Assembly (NCBI GenBank): GCA_039199225.1
Contig: JBCCSZ010000040.1
Location: 1-34,871, forward strand
DNA: 34,871 nt
Direction of reading: 5' to 3'
Origin: JBCCSZ01 sp039199225
GTDB lineage: Bacteria > Bacteroidota > Bacteroidia > Chitinophagales > Saprospiraceae
Positions 9,606-18,095 of this stretch are shown here, one piece after another (within the stretch, counting starts at the first letter, position 1; each line of letters begins with the position of its first letter). Position numbers and translations under genes: made by a program. Under the pieces are notes generated by a model, which made no database searches, was not told where the DNA came from, and saw nothing but the letters and a program-made list of their open reading frames with translations.

Positions 9606-9915
9606 TACAATCCTTTGCTTGAGCCAATAAAATACCAGCTGCTGTAAGCCGACATGGCAGTTACAGGCAGACGCATCTATTGGCTGTCTGAGGGAATACG
9701 GATATGTAATGGGATTAGTGGAAATAGAAGGGGATAAAACTCTCTCTCAAGACTGAATGTCAAATGTCTGGTTTCTCCTTCGAACATTCATTTACGGAAA
9801 ACCAAATATTGTGACAAGCTAATCAAACGGGAAAGCTTGTGAAAAGGATGCGAGAATGATAAAATATTTCAAGTTGCGATGATGGGCAAGAAAATACAGG
9901 GGCCAAATATTAAGA
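9606..9915. other. Intergenic region with no clear feature
   Basis: This 310-bp stretch separates two minus-strand genes. It should hold the promoter of the 1072-aa protein and the end of the YdjM-like transcript. I see only a 7-bp inverted repeat (ACAAGCT 9814-9820 / AGCTTGT 9834-9840) with no T-run on either side, and no TAnnTTTG box in the right orientation. No small coding gene is supported. Confidence 0.5.
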
Positions 9916-11133
9916 CTATTTGCCCATCATCCGTTCGCGAAAGGCTTGTAGGTCGCCTTCTTTAAATTCTCTATTGCGATCTTCTTTGGCCTCGAGTTGG
10001 CCGTTTTTAGGCGTTAGGAAAAAGTGAAACACGAAATCGTCAGGCTCGGGTTCTCGATCGCCGATGAATCCGAAACGTAGATCGTTGAGCTGTAGTTGCC
10101 CATCGGGCCGGCGAATGATGTTGTAGTAGCCGTTGGAGAACCACTGCAAGGTCTGGATATCTTCGTCTTGTTCATGTCCCTCAATCAAATATCGATTCTT
10201 GGGAATGATGCGAATGGGATCGATGATGGCCTCCTTGTCCAATACAGAATACAAGCCCTGGTAGTACACACTGTCGCCTTCCGCAATGCAATGCCACAAT
10301 AGGTTGTTGAAGATGGTGGGAGCTGTCATATAGCGGTCGTATTCGATGGATTTGGCAGCAAGGGTTTGCTTGAATGCTTGATTGACCTTCCGCTTGTTGT
10401 AAAGCGTGTAGATCAGGTACAGACAACTCAGACTGATGCCCAACCAGTTGAAGACTCGCCTTAGTCGGTGGGTGCGAGTGAAACGAGCGGCCACGAAAAG
10501 ACAAATCAGAAAAGGAACCGTGTAGATGGGATCGGCCACAGAAATATTGTTCCAGGCGACCCGATAGTCTGAAAAAGGTTGAAAAACCTGCGTGCCGTAG
10601 GTCGTACAGCAATCGAGCAAAGGATGCGTAAAGATGGACCAGAAATACAGCCAGTACCAATCCTTCAAACGGAGTTTCACCTCTGAGACGGGGTCTTTCA
10701 TGTACACCCGATGCAGCCACCAAGCCAGCATACCAAGTACAACGATGCTACCTCCCAGGAAGGGCGGGGACGGACCTCCGGCTGTCATTACAGGTATCAA
10801 GTTGAGTCCCAGTGCAATCAGCGCTGCAAAAGCAAGCCAGGCTACCATGGCACCTATCCGAAATCCACGCTTTTTATAAATACCGCTGTCGTACATTTTG
10901 TGGGTCAACCAACCAAATGCGAGCGGAGCCGTGAAGGCAAAAAAGAAGGAATGAGAAATGCCCCTATGAAAGGCAAGAGCTGTCATGTCATCGCTGACGA
11001 AATTAGCCAGTACATCCAAGTCGGGGATTGTTCCTCCGACGGCACCAAATAACATGGCGCGGTTGCCTGCCTTGCGTCCCAGCACGACTTCCCCTACAGC
11101 GGCTCCTAGTACGATTTGTGTAATTGAATCCAT
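9916..11133 (-). CDS. YdjM/DUF457-family membrane protein (metal-dependent hydrolase-like)
   Basis: A 405-residue integral membrane protein of the family often named metal-dependent hydrolase (YdjM/YbcI, DUF457). Family hallmarks are present: MDSITQIVLGAAVGE at the N-terminus, PDLD at residues 37-40, HRGISHS starting at H56 with H61, and H170-P-L-L-D174 later. These conserved His/Asp residues are the likely metal ligands. Several hydrophobic segments lie at about 62-77, 93-114, 126-141 and around 200-240, and a soluble C-terminal part of about 150 residues is longer than in short family members. A TTG codon at 11136 directly precedes the ATG, but I place the start at the ATG. The cellular role is not established; roles in membrane stress or lipid metabolism are only suggestions. 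It is monocistronic or loosely linked to the amylase gene 100 bp upstream. Confidence 0.8.
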   Translation of the reverse strand: MDSITQIVLGAAVGEVVLGRKAGNRAMLFGAVGGTIPDLDVLANFVSDDMTALAFHRGISHSFFFAFTAPLAFGWLTHKMYDSGIYKKRGFRIGAMVAWLAFAALIALGLNLIPVMTAGGPSPPFLGGSIVVLGMLAWWLHRVYMKDPVSEVKLRLKDWYWLYFWSIFTHPLLDCCTTYGTQVFQPFSDYRVAWNNISVADPIYTVPFLICLFVAARFTRTHRLRRVFNWLGISLSCLYLIYTLYNKRKVNQAFKQTLAAKSIEYDRYMTAPTIFNNLLWHCIAEGDSVYYQGLYSVLDKEAIIDPIRIIPKNRYLIEGHEQDEDIQTLQWFSNGYYNIIRRPDGQLQLNDLRFGFIGDREPEPDDFVFHFFLTPKNGQLEAKEDRNREFKEGDLQAFRERMMGK

Positions 11134-11233
11134 CAATTAAATAACTACCAGGATGGCTTACAGTTCATGCCACAGCCCTAAATTTGCCTTCAAATTGCAA
11201 TTCTCATTCCATCAGATGAAAGTGGATGATCAC

Positions 11234-13741
11234 CTACATCTTGAGCAACTTCGTCGAGTAGGTCGATTGACCCGATTCCAGCCTCAGCCAGTAGGTGCCG
11301 GAAGGCAGATCGGAGATGTCGAACTGCTGCCAGTCGGCCTGTATTTGTTGCGCTTGCCAACTTCTAAGCAACTGACCAGAGCCATGAAAAAGCTGGACTT
11401 GCAAGTCCTTGCCCCAAGCTGATTCAGGAATGCGAATGCTAAAGGCTTGATTGGCTGGGTTTGGTGCTACTTGAAACTCAGCCGTGGTGGCTGCTTGCTG
11501 TACCGCTTTGACCGTTGAATATTGATGCTGACCATCCAGGTCGATCATCTTTAGACGATAGTAAACCGTACCACCCATTGGCAGAGAGTGATCCTGAAAC
11601 TGATAGTTACCCACCAGTCCATTTTGGTTGCGGGCGTCCTTCCAGCCAAAAGGCTCAAAGTACTTCCCATCGACGGAGCGCTGAATTTCAAACCCTTTGA
11701 CGTCCTGCTCAGATCGTGTCTGCCAGTCCAACAAAGTATGGCTCCCCAGTTGTTGGGCATCGAAGCTCAGCAGTTCCAAGGGGAGAATCGCAGGGTTCTG
11801 AATCCAAACGCCATAGCTTCTGGCGGGCAGCTCCATGCGAATGCGGTTGCTACCATCTACGGTACTCATGCTGTTGAGGCCATTGCCCGTTTGTTCCAGG
11901 AAAAGCTCCCCTACCGAGATATTGGTTCCATTGAGTTCTTGATCAATGCGCATGCTTGTTCCGGCAAAGTTGATGGCGACGACGACTTCTGCCCCTCCGA
12001 TGCCACCAGAGATTTGGTAAACGAGGGTGGTGGATGGGAAGCCATCGGTAAAAATGGTTGTGTAAGGCGTTCCAAAGCGCGTCAGATAATCGATGCTGTT
12101 GGCCTGAAAGATGAATTGCTGGTGGATGCGCATCAGATCGTCGATGGCAGGCTTTAGGGTATTGGTCGGGGCGTTCGGAATGGTCGTACCGTAGTAGTCT
12201 GGGTAAAAGACGGTCGGTAGGCCGATGCGGTTGTTGGTCAGCAGGTAGGCGTAAGCCAGCATAGGGTCGTTTTGTATGGGCTCGCCCGGGCCGCGGAAGT
12301 CATGGTTGTTGGCAAAGGTCACAACATTGAAGGCGCTTGTACCCAAGCCATCTACCAAGCCGGAGTTAAAAAGGCTGCGAACATCGTAGCCAAATTGGTC
12401 ACAGGCGTTTTTGAGTGCTTCCCGCATGGCGAAATCAAAGATGCGCACATCGATGTTTTGCAGGGCGCTGGCATTCATGTTGGCCTGAACATCATTGACC
12501 CAGCCATTCAGGGAATTGGGATTGCCATCGAAAAATTCTCCGACCACCATACCCGGATTGATGCCCTGACCATCGAGATGATTCATCAAACCACCTACAA
12601 AAGCCGGATCGAAATGCTTGACTGCATCCATGCGGAATCCTCTGATCCCGACATTGTTCCACAGCCAAGTCGTCCAGTCGTAGAGTTTGTTTTGTGTATC
12701 GGTTCTGTACTGATCGTAATCGTAGAAAAACAGCATGGCATCCCAATCGCCGCCCAATGTATTGGTTGTGGCATTGGTACTGTTGGGGCGGAAGTTTTCA
12801 AAATTCATACCGCCTTGCCCGCTCGGTAGGCCATTGAAGTTGGTAAAGGTCTGGTACTTCAATTGGTTGGCAACATCGCGGGACGCGCTGGTATTCCAAA
12901 TACCATAGATGCGGTGATCGGTATAATCGCCATTAAAGTTGTTGAGGCGAATGACCAGTTCATCACCCGCTGCATTGAAATCGGCCGCTGTCAAAGTGAG
13001 TTTAAACTCATCCGTCCGGCAACCGGCTCCATCTACGCTGGCCAGCATTTGCACGCCGAGTTGTATGTCGTTGAAAGCTTCGCCGCAATCGCCTCCACCA
13101 TTGGGTTCCGCCTCATTTTGGTCGGGAAGTCCTTGCATACCAACCACCGAGGTTTCCATTCGGATGGAGTAGGGTTTGTTGGTGAAGCGGTTGTCCTGGG
13201 TCTTAGAGCTGATTTTAAAGTAATAGTCTCCGGCCCCATTGCCAGAGCTGCCACCTAGAGGGAGGACGCAGCGGAATCGATCGGATGGAAATGGATTTTT
13301 GGTGTTGTTGAAATGGATGGTGATGTAGTCTTTCACCCATGGATTGTCTTCCGGAGCACCACCATCTCGATGGTTGTAAACGACATCGGCCACGGAGGCA
13401 ACGCCATTGCTGTTCAGAGCGCTGATCAAGCCATTTAGATCGGCGCGGCTACCGAATCCTGTTGGTCCTAAGCCATATTCTCCCAAATCGTACAAATCTT
13501 TTGGATCGTAGCCGTTGCTACAAGAGCCAAAGCTGGCGCGGGAGAGCGGAGGGAGCCAGGCATAAGTAAAGCCAGCATTGCCCAGGTCGGCAGCCTGAGC
13601 ATCTAGTGTTTGCGCCCAGTTGGCGCCATCACAGGTCTTGGGATAATCCCAGTACCAACCTTGCAGCATAAAATCTTGAGCATTGGTTTGAAGGCTCAAA
13701 AAAGACATAGCAAGGGCAGGGAGGAGCAGTTGCAATTTCAT
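11234..13741 (-). CDS. Secreted GH13 alpha-amylase with T9SS sorting domain
   Basis: Endo-acting alpha-1,4-glucan hydrolase expected at the cell surface or outside. I start it at the ATG at 13741, giving 835 residues with a signal peptide ending LQTNAQ (residue 22); an upstream in-frame ATG at 13816 would put 25 non-signal residues in front. GH13 regions are clear: region I DVVYNH at 119-124, region II GFRMDAVKH with nucleophile D372, region III VVGEFFDG with acid/base E402, and region IV FANNHD with D481. Region I to II spans about 250 residues, far more than usual, because of a beta-rich, Cys-containing insert at about 140-310. The C-terminus has the PLELLSF...YYRLKMIDLDG module and a type-A sorting domain (VAPNPANQ..., ISDLPSGTYWLRL). 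It is divergent from the secreted protein at 14235. Confidence 0.93.
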   Translation of the reverse strand: MKLQLLLPALAMSFLSLQTNAQDFMLQGWYWDYPKTCDGANWAQTLDAQAADLGNAGFTYAWLPPLSRASFGSCSNGYDPKDLYDLGEYGLGPTGFGSRADLNGLISALNSNGVASVADVVYNHRDGGAPEDNPWVKDYITIHFNNTKNPFPSDRFRCVLPLGGSSGNGAGDYYFKISSKTQDNRFTNKPYSIRMETSVVGMQGLPDQNEAEPNGGGDCGEAFNDIQLGVQMLASVDGAGCRTDEFKLTLTAADFNAAGDELVIRLNNFNGDYTDHRIYGIWNTSASRDVANQLKYQTFTNFNGLPSGQGGMNFENFRPNSTNATTNTLGGDWDAMLFFYDYDQYRTDTQNKLYDWTTWLWNNVGIRGFRMDAVKHFDPAFVGGLMNHLDGQGINPGMVVGEFFDGNPNSLNGWVNDVQANMNASALQNIDVRIFDFAMREALKNACDQFGYDVRSLFNSGLVDGLGTSAFNVVTFANNHDFRGPGEPIQNDPMLAYAYLLTNNRIGLPTVFYPDYYGTTIPNAPTNTLKPAIDDLMRIHQQFIFQANSIDYLTRFGTPYTTIFTDGFPSTTLVYQISGGIGGAEVVVAINFAGTSMRIDQELNGTNISVGELFLEQTGNGLNSMSTVDGSNRIRMELPARSYGVWIQNPAILPLELLSFDAQQLGSHTLLDWQTRSEQDVKGFEIQRSVDGKYFEPFGWKDARNQNGLVGNYQFQDHSLPMGGTVYYRLKMIDLDGQHQYSTVKAVQQAATTAEFQVAPNPANQAFSIRIPESAWGKDLQVQLFHGSGQLLRSWQAQQIQADWQQFDISDLPSGTYWLRLESGQSTYSTKLLKM

Positions 13742-14234
13742 GTTCCAGTTTTTATTAAAATTTAGAAACAGCCCACTTTGTTTTTGGAATTGGATGCACA
13801 AACCGGGCAAACACATGTTACCATAGCCGAATTCAGATCGGCAGAATTGCTAGCGGAGTGTGAAGAATAAAAAATGAAAGCTGTAGAAGTTGTGCTTTCT
13901 GTCTGGCTAGTCCAAATTTAATACATTATTTAGTTGTGAGGAAATAATTGAAATAAATTATTGTAGAAATTACACGAATATTGGGAAAGTTCTTATTTTT
14001 ATAGCAGGCCGATTCTTAAAGCGTCGGATTCGGAAAGGCTAAAAGTAAAGTGTTTTGAGTAAGGACTTCAATGAGTATTCGACGTCTAAAGGAATGCCAT
14101 AGTATTCGTCCCTGAATTCCAATAAGGTCAAATTAAAATACTACGCAATGGTACTTGCCGTCATGGCGAGGCTACTATTTTTTGTGTTTTCAATCTGGAT
14201 CGAATTAACATTTCTAACTCAATTTGTGAAAGCT
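13742..14234. other. Divergent intergenic region between amylase and secreted protein
   Basis: This 493-bp AT-rich region should carry both divergent promoters. A minus-strand TAnnTTTG box is described separately. An imperfect AT-rich inverted repeat lies near 13945-13965 (AATAATT...AAATTATT). In-frame upstream extensions of both flanking genes are open but lack signal-peptide logic, so I treat them as noncoding. No small RNA or other gene could be supported. Confidence 0.5.
13913..13920 (-). promoter_or_regulatory. Possible -7 box for the amylase gene
   Basis: The minus strand reads TAAATTTG, matching the Bacteroidota -7 consensus TAnnTTTG, with TTTC about 20 bp upstream (13941-13944) in place of the -33 TTTG. 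The implied leader before the amylase ATG at 13741 is about 165 nt, which is long, so the assignment is tentative. Confidence 0.3.
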
Positions 14235-15308
14235 ATGTACAGAAAGTATACATTGATTCTTCTGTTGTGTTTGTCTGTCTTATCTGCCCAAAAGCTCCAA
14301 GCAGCCTATGGCTATTTTGGTGATTGTGCTTCCTTTGTTCAGCTAAACAGCATATTCTACGAGGCGGGTAGCTGCAGTTTCATCGATTCGCCTTTGCCTG
14401 GCGATCTAGGGGTGGTAAGTGCTTTGACCCTTGAGTTGGGAGAGATACAAACATTCGAAAATGGTGGCGATGATGTTTACTTTGCCAGGCTAATGTATCG
14501 CATCTATGAGCAGGGAAGTCCCATCGGTGGTTTTGTGGAAATTCCCATGACCCAGCTGAATATCTTGGGTGGAGGAGACGAGCGCCGCCAAACGAGTTCT
14601 CTAAACATTGATCTACTGCTTGGCCTATCAACGGGGACTGCCTACACACTGGAGATTACTTTTGAGGCCGATGTTGACTTTAACCCTACAGATGGCAATA
14701 GAGATGACATCATTACCAATGGCTCATATTTTGTCAACTTTGAAACCGAAGCACCATTGCCTGTATCCCTAAGCGATTTCAGGGCAGAACGCCATGGCAC
14801 CTCCAAGGTTTTCTTGCAGTGGACCACAGAAAGCGAATGGCAAAACGACTACTTCCTTGTACAGCAAAGTGATGACCTCCTCGATTGGCAATCAATTGGA
14901 AGAGTTGCAGGTGCTGTTAACAGCCAGATTCAAACGAAATATGTTTTCGAAGATAAGACCTTGAGAAAAGGAAATGCTTACTATCGCCTGCAACAGATGG
15001 ATTTGAATGGTCAGGCTACTCAAAGCGAGGTTGTGGCAGTTGATCCTTTGAAAACGGCCAACATCCGTCTCAGCCCCAATCCCAGTAAAGGGATACTTAA
15101 CATTCAATTGGACAAGTCAGCTGCTGATGTTTACACCTTCCGCATCGTCGATGCCAGTGGAGGTACATTGAGGCTGGGTACGGTCAATGTGCGAGGGGAC
15201 GAAAGTATCTCTTTGGATTTGTCCGAACTTCCGCAAGGCTTATATCATTTATATCTTACAGGTCGCCAACATACTAATTTGCAGCATCAGTCCTTCGTCA
15301 AATTGTAA
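14235..15308 (+). CDS. Secreted protein of unknown function with T9SS sorting domain
   Basis: A 357-residue protein whose N-terminal domain I do not recognise. I start at the ATG at 14235 because it opens a textbook signal peptide (MYRKYTLILLLCLSVLSA, cleavage near KLQA). The ATG at 14148 would place a second hydrophobic stretch in front of it. Residues 24-175 form a beta-rich domain with an early Cys pair (GDCASF, GSCSF) and no visible catalytic motif. Residues 178-275 are the PVSLSDF...YYRLQQMDLNG module, and residues 280-357 are a type-A T9SS sorting domain (RLSPNPSKG..., LSELPQGLYHLYL). It is transcribed away from the amylase across a shared 493-bp region and converges on the protease, with a shared terminator. 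A carbohydrate-related role would be a guess from position only. Confidence 0.8.
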   Translation: MYRKYTLILLLCLSVLSAQKLQAAYGYFGDCASFVQLNSIFYEAGSCSFIDSPLPGDLGVVSALTLELGEIQTFENGGDDVYFARLMYRIYEQGSPIGGFVEIPMTQLNILGGGDERRQTSSLNIDLLLGLSTGTAYTLEITFEADVDFNPTDGNRDDIITNGSYFVNFETEAPLPVSLSDFRAERHGTSKVFLQWTTESEWQNDYFLVQQSDDLLDWQSIGRVAGAVNSQIQTKYVFEDKTLRKGNAYYRLQQMDLNGQATQSEVVAVDPLKTANIRLSPNPSKGILNIQLDKSAADVYTFRIVDASGGTLRLGTVNVRGDESISLDLSELPQGLYHLYLTGRQHTNLQHQSFVKL

Positions 15309-15350
15309 GACGCAAGGCTTCAAGATAATTTGAGTAGTTTTCATCTAAAG

Positions 15351-15390
15351 ACATCAGTACCGGGTAAATACCATATGCCCGGACTGATGT
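15351..15390. terminator. Shared bidirectional terminator
   Basis: Left arm ACATCAGTACCGGG (15351-15364) pairs with CCCGGACTGATGT (15378-15390): 13 bp with one bulged A and a 13-nt loop. It lies between the convergent secreted-protein and protease genes. T-rich sequence follows on the plus strand, and a looser T-rich stretch follows on the minus strand, so it probably ends both transcripts. Confidence 0.75.
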
Positions 15391-15426
15391 TTGGTCTTTA
15401 TTTACCTTATGTTTAAAGAGGTAGTG

Positions 15427-17817
15427 TTACTGCACGACAAACTTCCCGCTTTTGATTTCACTGCCATTTCTCCCCGCCATCATGACCTTGTAAAAGTAGG
15501 TGCCGCGTGGCCATTCTTCTACGGGCAATTCCGTCACATGGCGTTCACCTTGCTCTGTTCGATGTGAAACTTGGTGGACCATTTTGCCCGATGGACTGAA
15601 CACTTCTAGGGTCCACTGACTTTGCGTCGTCGTCCGTATGGCTATTTGTTGTCGATCTCCCTGGCGGTAAGACCAGATTCGGTTCTCTTTTCCTTTAATT
15701 TGTAAATTGACAATTCCGTGGTCGGTTAGACTGCCGTCCAAATCCATTTGAATCAATCGAAAATAGTGGTTGCCACCTATCAAATCATTTACCACGTGCT
15801 CATATCGATTGATTGCTGAACTGGTGCCCTTTCCTTCGATGGTAGCGATATTTTGAAAACTACCATTGTTCAGGCTGTGTTGAAGGATAAAGGATTTATT
15901 GTTAAGCTCTGAGGCTGTGCGCCAGATCAATCGGCCGCTGTGCTTGCCTTCGGGATAGACGGCAAAATCTAGTAATTCTACCGGAAGACTCACAATAAAA
16001 TTAATTGCATTATCGACTTGTACCATTCCAAAGCCCGTCCCAAAGTCAAAGCCGGAATCGCCACCGGCGGTCGAAGGGTCATCCATGTCTTCCGATGTAT
16101 TGGTCAAGGCATTCAGTATTTCGGTTCGGCCACTTGCGCCGATTTCCATCATGAGGATGCCGGCAGCAGCGACGTGTGGTGCAGCGGCTGAGGTGCCAAA
16201 GAAGTTCGGATAGCTGTCGCTGTCCTGGGAAATATCGGTACCGAAAAAAGTGGTATTGGAACCGTCTGGTCCGATGATTTCTGGTTTTTGGCGATAGACT
16301 GTTGCAATTGAATTGCCAAACCTGTCAAAAAAGATAGGCGTACCGCCAGCTGCAGAAAAATTGTTGATGGCAGGTGGAGAAGCTCCATAGGCAGTTGTGT
16401 TGTAATAGGCAGCTGAACCCACGGCAATACACGCACTGGAATTGGCATGGCCGATCAGCGTAGAACTTTTTGTGTCGTACTCGTCGATGGTAACATTATT
16501 GGTCCAACAGACATATTTCATGTAAGTTGGCGCTGGACCAGTATAGTGTTGAATCATCAGGTTGATTTGTTGGGTGGCTCCGGTATTGTTGGTGTAGCCA
16601 ATGATTTCATATGGATCACCAGTTGAAATATTGTCGTCCTGCGAGGAAGCAAGGATGGCAGTAAAACCTGCATTGACGATGTAAATGTCCATGTCGGTAT
16701 CAGCCGAACCAATGCTGTTGGGAAGGGAGCCGAAAGGGTCGTCCCATTGCAGCGTAATGTAAAGTGATACGCCGGCGGGAAGTGTCAGTTGCTGACTGTA
16801 ATCGGTGTTGGCAGAGGCATCAAAGTCGTGAATGGGCTTACCGGAATACGTCATACCGGAATCGGAAAAGCCAGCAACTTCGTATGATTTTCGACCGCTG
16901 TTTCCCGCTGCTGCAAAGTAGACGGCGCCCTTGCCAACGACAGAATCTACTGCCTGAGCGATGATGCCATCCTGAAAGAAGGGCTCGGCAAAATAGCCGA
17001 TGTCGTCTACAATGATGTCGCAGCCGGCTGCTTTCATATCCAGTATGCCTTGTGCAAAATCAGCCTCCCCCTCGAAAGCAGTTCGGGCATACAATTCTGC
17101 TCCAGGCGCTACGTCGTGGATGAGCTCCAACATGGCTCGCGCCTCATCTGTACCCGAAGAGGAGTATTCTTTTAAAACTGTAACTGGAGTAGTAAAACCG
17201 TTGGAGTTGCCCGCACCAGGAAGGTCTCCGCTGGCAATGCCACTGGCTTCGCCATTCAAGGTGTTGTAACTGTCTGACAGCGCCCCAATTTTCAGGCCAG
17301 CGCCATTGATGCTGTAGGAAGAACGTCCAATATCGGTATACATGGCTGTATCCCCTTGAGAATCGACACTGCCGACTCGCCTGGCTGGCTTGTAAACCGG
17401 GCGAGCATATTGCAAATGTTGAAGGTCGTTTAATCGTTTTAGATCATCGAGATGGATCTTGCCGGAAATTATTTTTCCGAATGTGGCTACTTTTTCAAAA
17501 TTCAGCTTGGACAGTTCTTCGACTAGATCAGCCTTGTCGCCTTTAGCGATGAGTTCGATGACAATTTTCTCGTCCTCAATCATCAGCGCCAGATCATCGT
17601 AGGTTTCTATGAGCCTTGTACCCAGATGATCTCGTCGGGCTATTCTAGACTGGTTGACTTGTTGTAGACCACTATTCAGTTTTTGATTTTTTTGCGCTTT
17701 AAAACCGCCTTGTTGTTCGATGTTCGTCAGTACCCTTTGTTGGGCATTGGATAAATTACTGGTAGCTAAGAGTAAAGGAAACAGGAAGGAGAGGAGAATG
17801 TTAGGCTTAATGTGCAT
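15427..17817 (-). CDS. Secreted subtilisin/sedolisin-like serine protease with T9SS sorting domain
   Basis: A 796-residue exported protease of the S8/S53 fold. The start is the ATG at 17817, giving a signal peptide ending NLSNAQ (residue 26); the in-frame ATG at 17856 only adds 13 polar residues. Residues 27-165 look like an N-terminal prodomain. The peptidase domain runs from about 168 to 620: an Asp motif GALSDSYN (D182), an oxyanion-type AAAGNSG (N306), and a nucleophile motif GTSAAAPH (S543). The canonical HGTHVAG histidine motif is absent; its place is taken by SGTDEARAMLELIHDVAPGA, with E225 and H234 as candidates, and a DD pair at 271-272 (IIVDDIGYF). This resembles S53-like branches with a Glu in the triad. 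A beta insert at about 320-450 interrupts the domain. The C-terminus has the PVELLDF module and a divergent type-A sorting domain. Confidence 0.88.
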   Translation of the reverse strand: MHIKPNILLSFLFPLLLATSNLSNAQQRVLTNIEQQGGFKAQKNQKLNSGLQQVNQSRIARRDHLGTRLIETYDDLALMIEDEKIVIELIAKGDKADLVEELSKLNFEKVATFGKIISGKIHLDDLKRLNDLQHLQYARPVYKPARRVGSVDSQGDTAMYTDIGRSSYSINGAGLKIGALSDSYNTLNGEASGIASGDLPGAGNSNGFTTPVTVLKEYSSSGTDEARAMLELIHDVAPGAELYARTAFEGEADFAQGILDMKAAGCDIIVDDIGYFAEPFFQDGIIAQAVDSVVGKGAVYFAAAGNSGRKSYEVAGFSDSGMTYSGKPIHDFDASANTDYSQQLTLPAGVSLYITLQWDDPFGSLPNSIGSADTDMDIYIVNAGFTAILASSQDDNISTGDPYEIIGYTNNTGATQQINLMIQHYTGPAPTYMKYVCWTNNVTIDEYDTKSSTLIGHANSSACIAVGSAAYYNTTAYGASPPAINNFSAAGGTPIFFDRFGNSIATVYRQKPEIIGPDGSNTTFFGTDISQDSDSYPNFFGTSAAAPHVAAAGILMMEIGASGRTEILNALTNTSEDMDDPSTAGGDSGFDFGTGFGMVQVDNAINFIVSLPVELLDFAVYPEGKHSGRLIWRTASELNNKSFILQHSLNNGSFQNIATIEGKGTSSAINRYEHVVNDLIGGNHYFRLIQMDLDGSLTDHGIVNLQIKGKENRIWSYRQGDRQQIAIRTTTQSQWTLEVFSPSGKMVHQVSHRTEQGERHVTELPVEEWPRGTYFYKVMMAGRNGSEIKSGKFVVQ

Positions 17818-18002
17818 CTTTGACGTCTTAGTTGATGGTAATGATTTGCCATACAAATAAGTGTTTTCGAAAATATCGTATTGAGGGCTAAGTCAGATTT
17901 AGGTGACGCACCAGCAGTATGGGTTGTACTTTTTTTTAATATGTAGGATGGTGGGTCTGAGATCAACAACCCAAGGGAGGAATACATCAAAAGGGCAGGC
18001 AT

Positions 18003-18038
18003 AAAAAAAACTTCGGGACGATCACATCCCGAAGTTTT
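18003..18038 (-). terminator. Rho-independent terminator of the acyl-CoA dehydrogenase gene
   Basis: A perfect 12-bp stem (AAAACTTCGGGA 18007-18018 with TCCCGAAGTTTT 18027-18038) encloses an 8-nt loop. Read on the minus strand it is followed by further Ts, 57 bp after the gene's stop codon. Confidence 0.85.
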
Positions 18039-18095
18039 CTGAACATTATCAACTTTAAATTAAAATTGCATTTTTTATTTCTTCTATATCGATGT

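Noticed and set aside
9814..9840. Inverted repeat ACAAGCT/AGCTTGT considered as a terminator for the YdjM-like gene
   Set aside because: Only 7 bp with a 13-nt loop and no T-run after it on the relevant strand.
14148..14234. Upstream in-frame start for the orphan secreted protein
   Set aside because: It would place a second hydrophobic stretch before a complete signal peptide; the ATG at 14235 is the better start.
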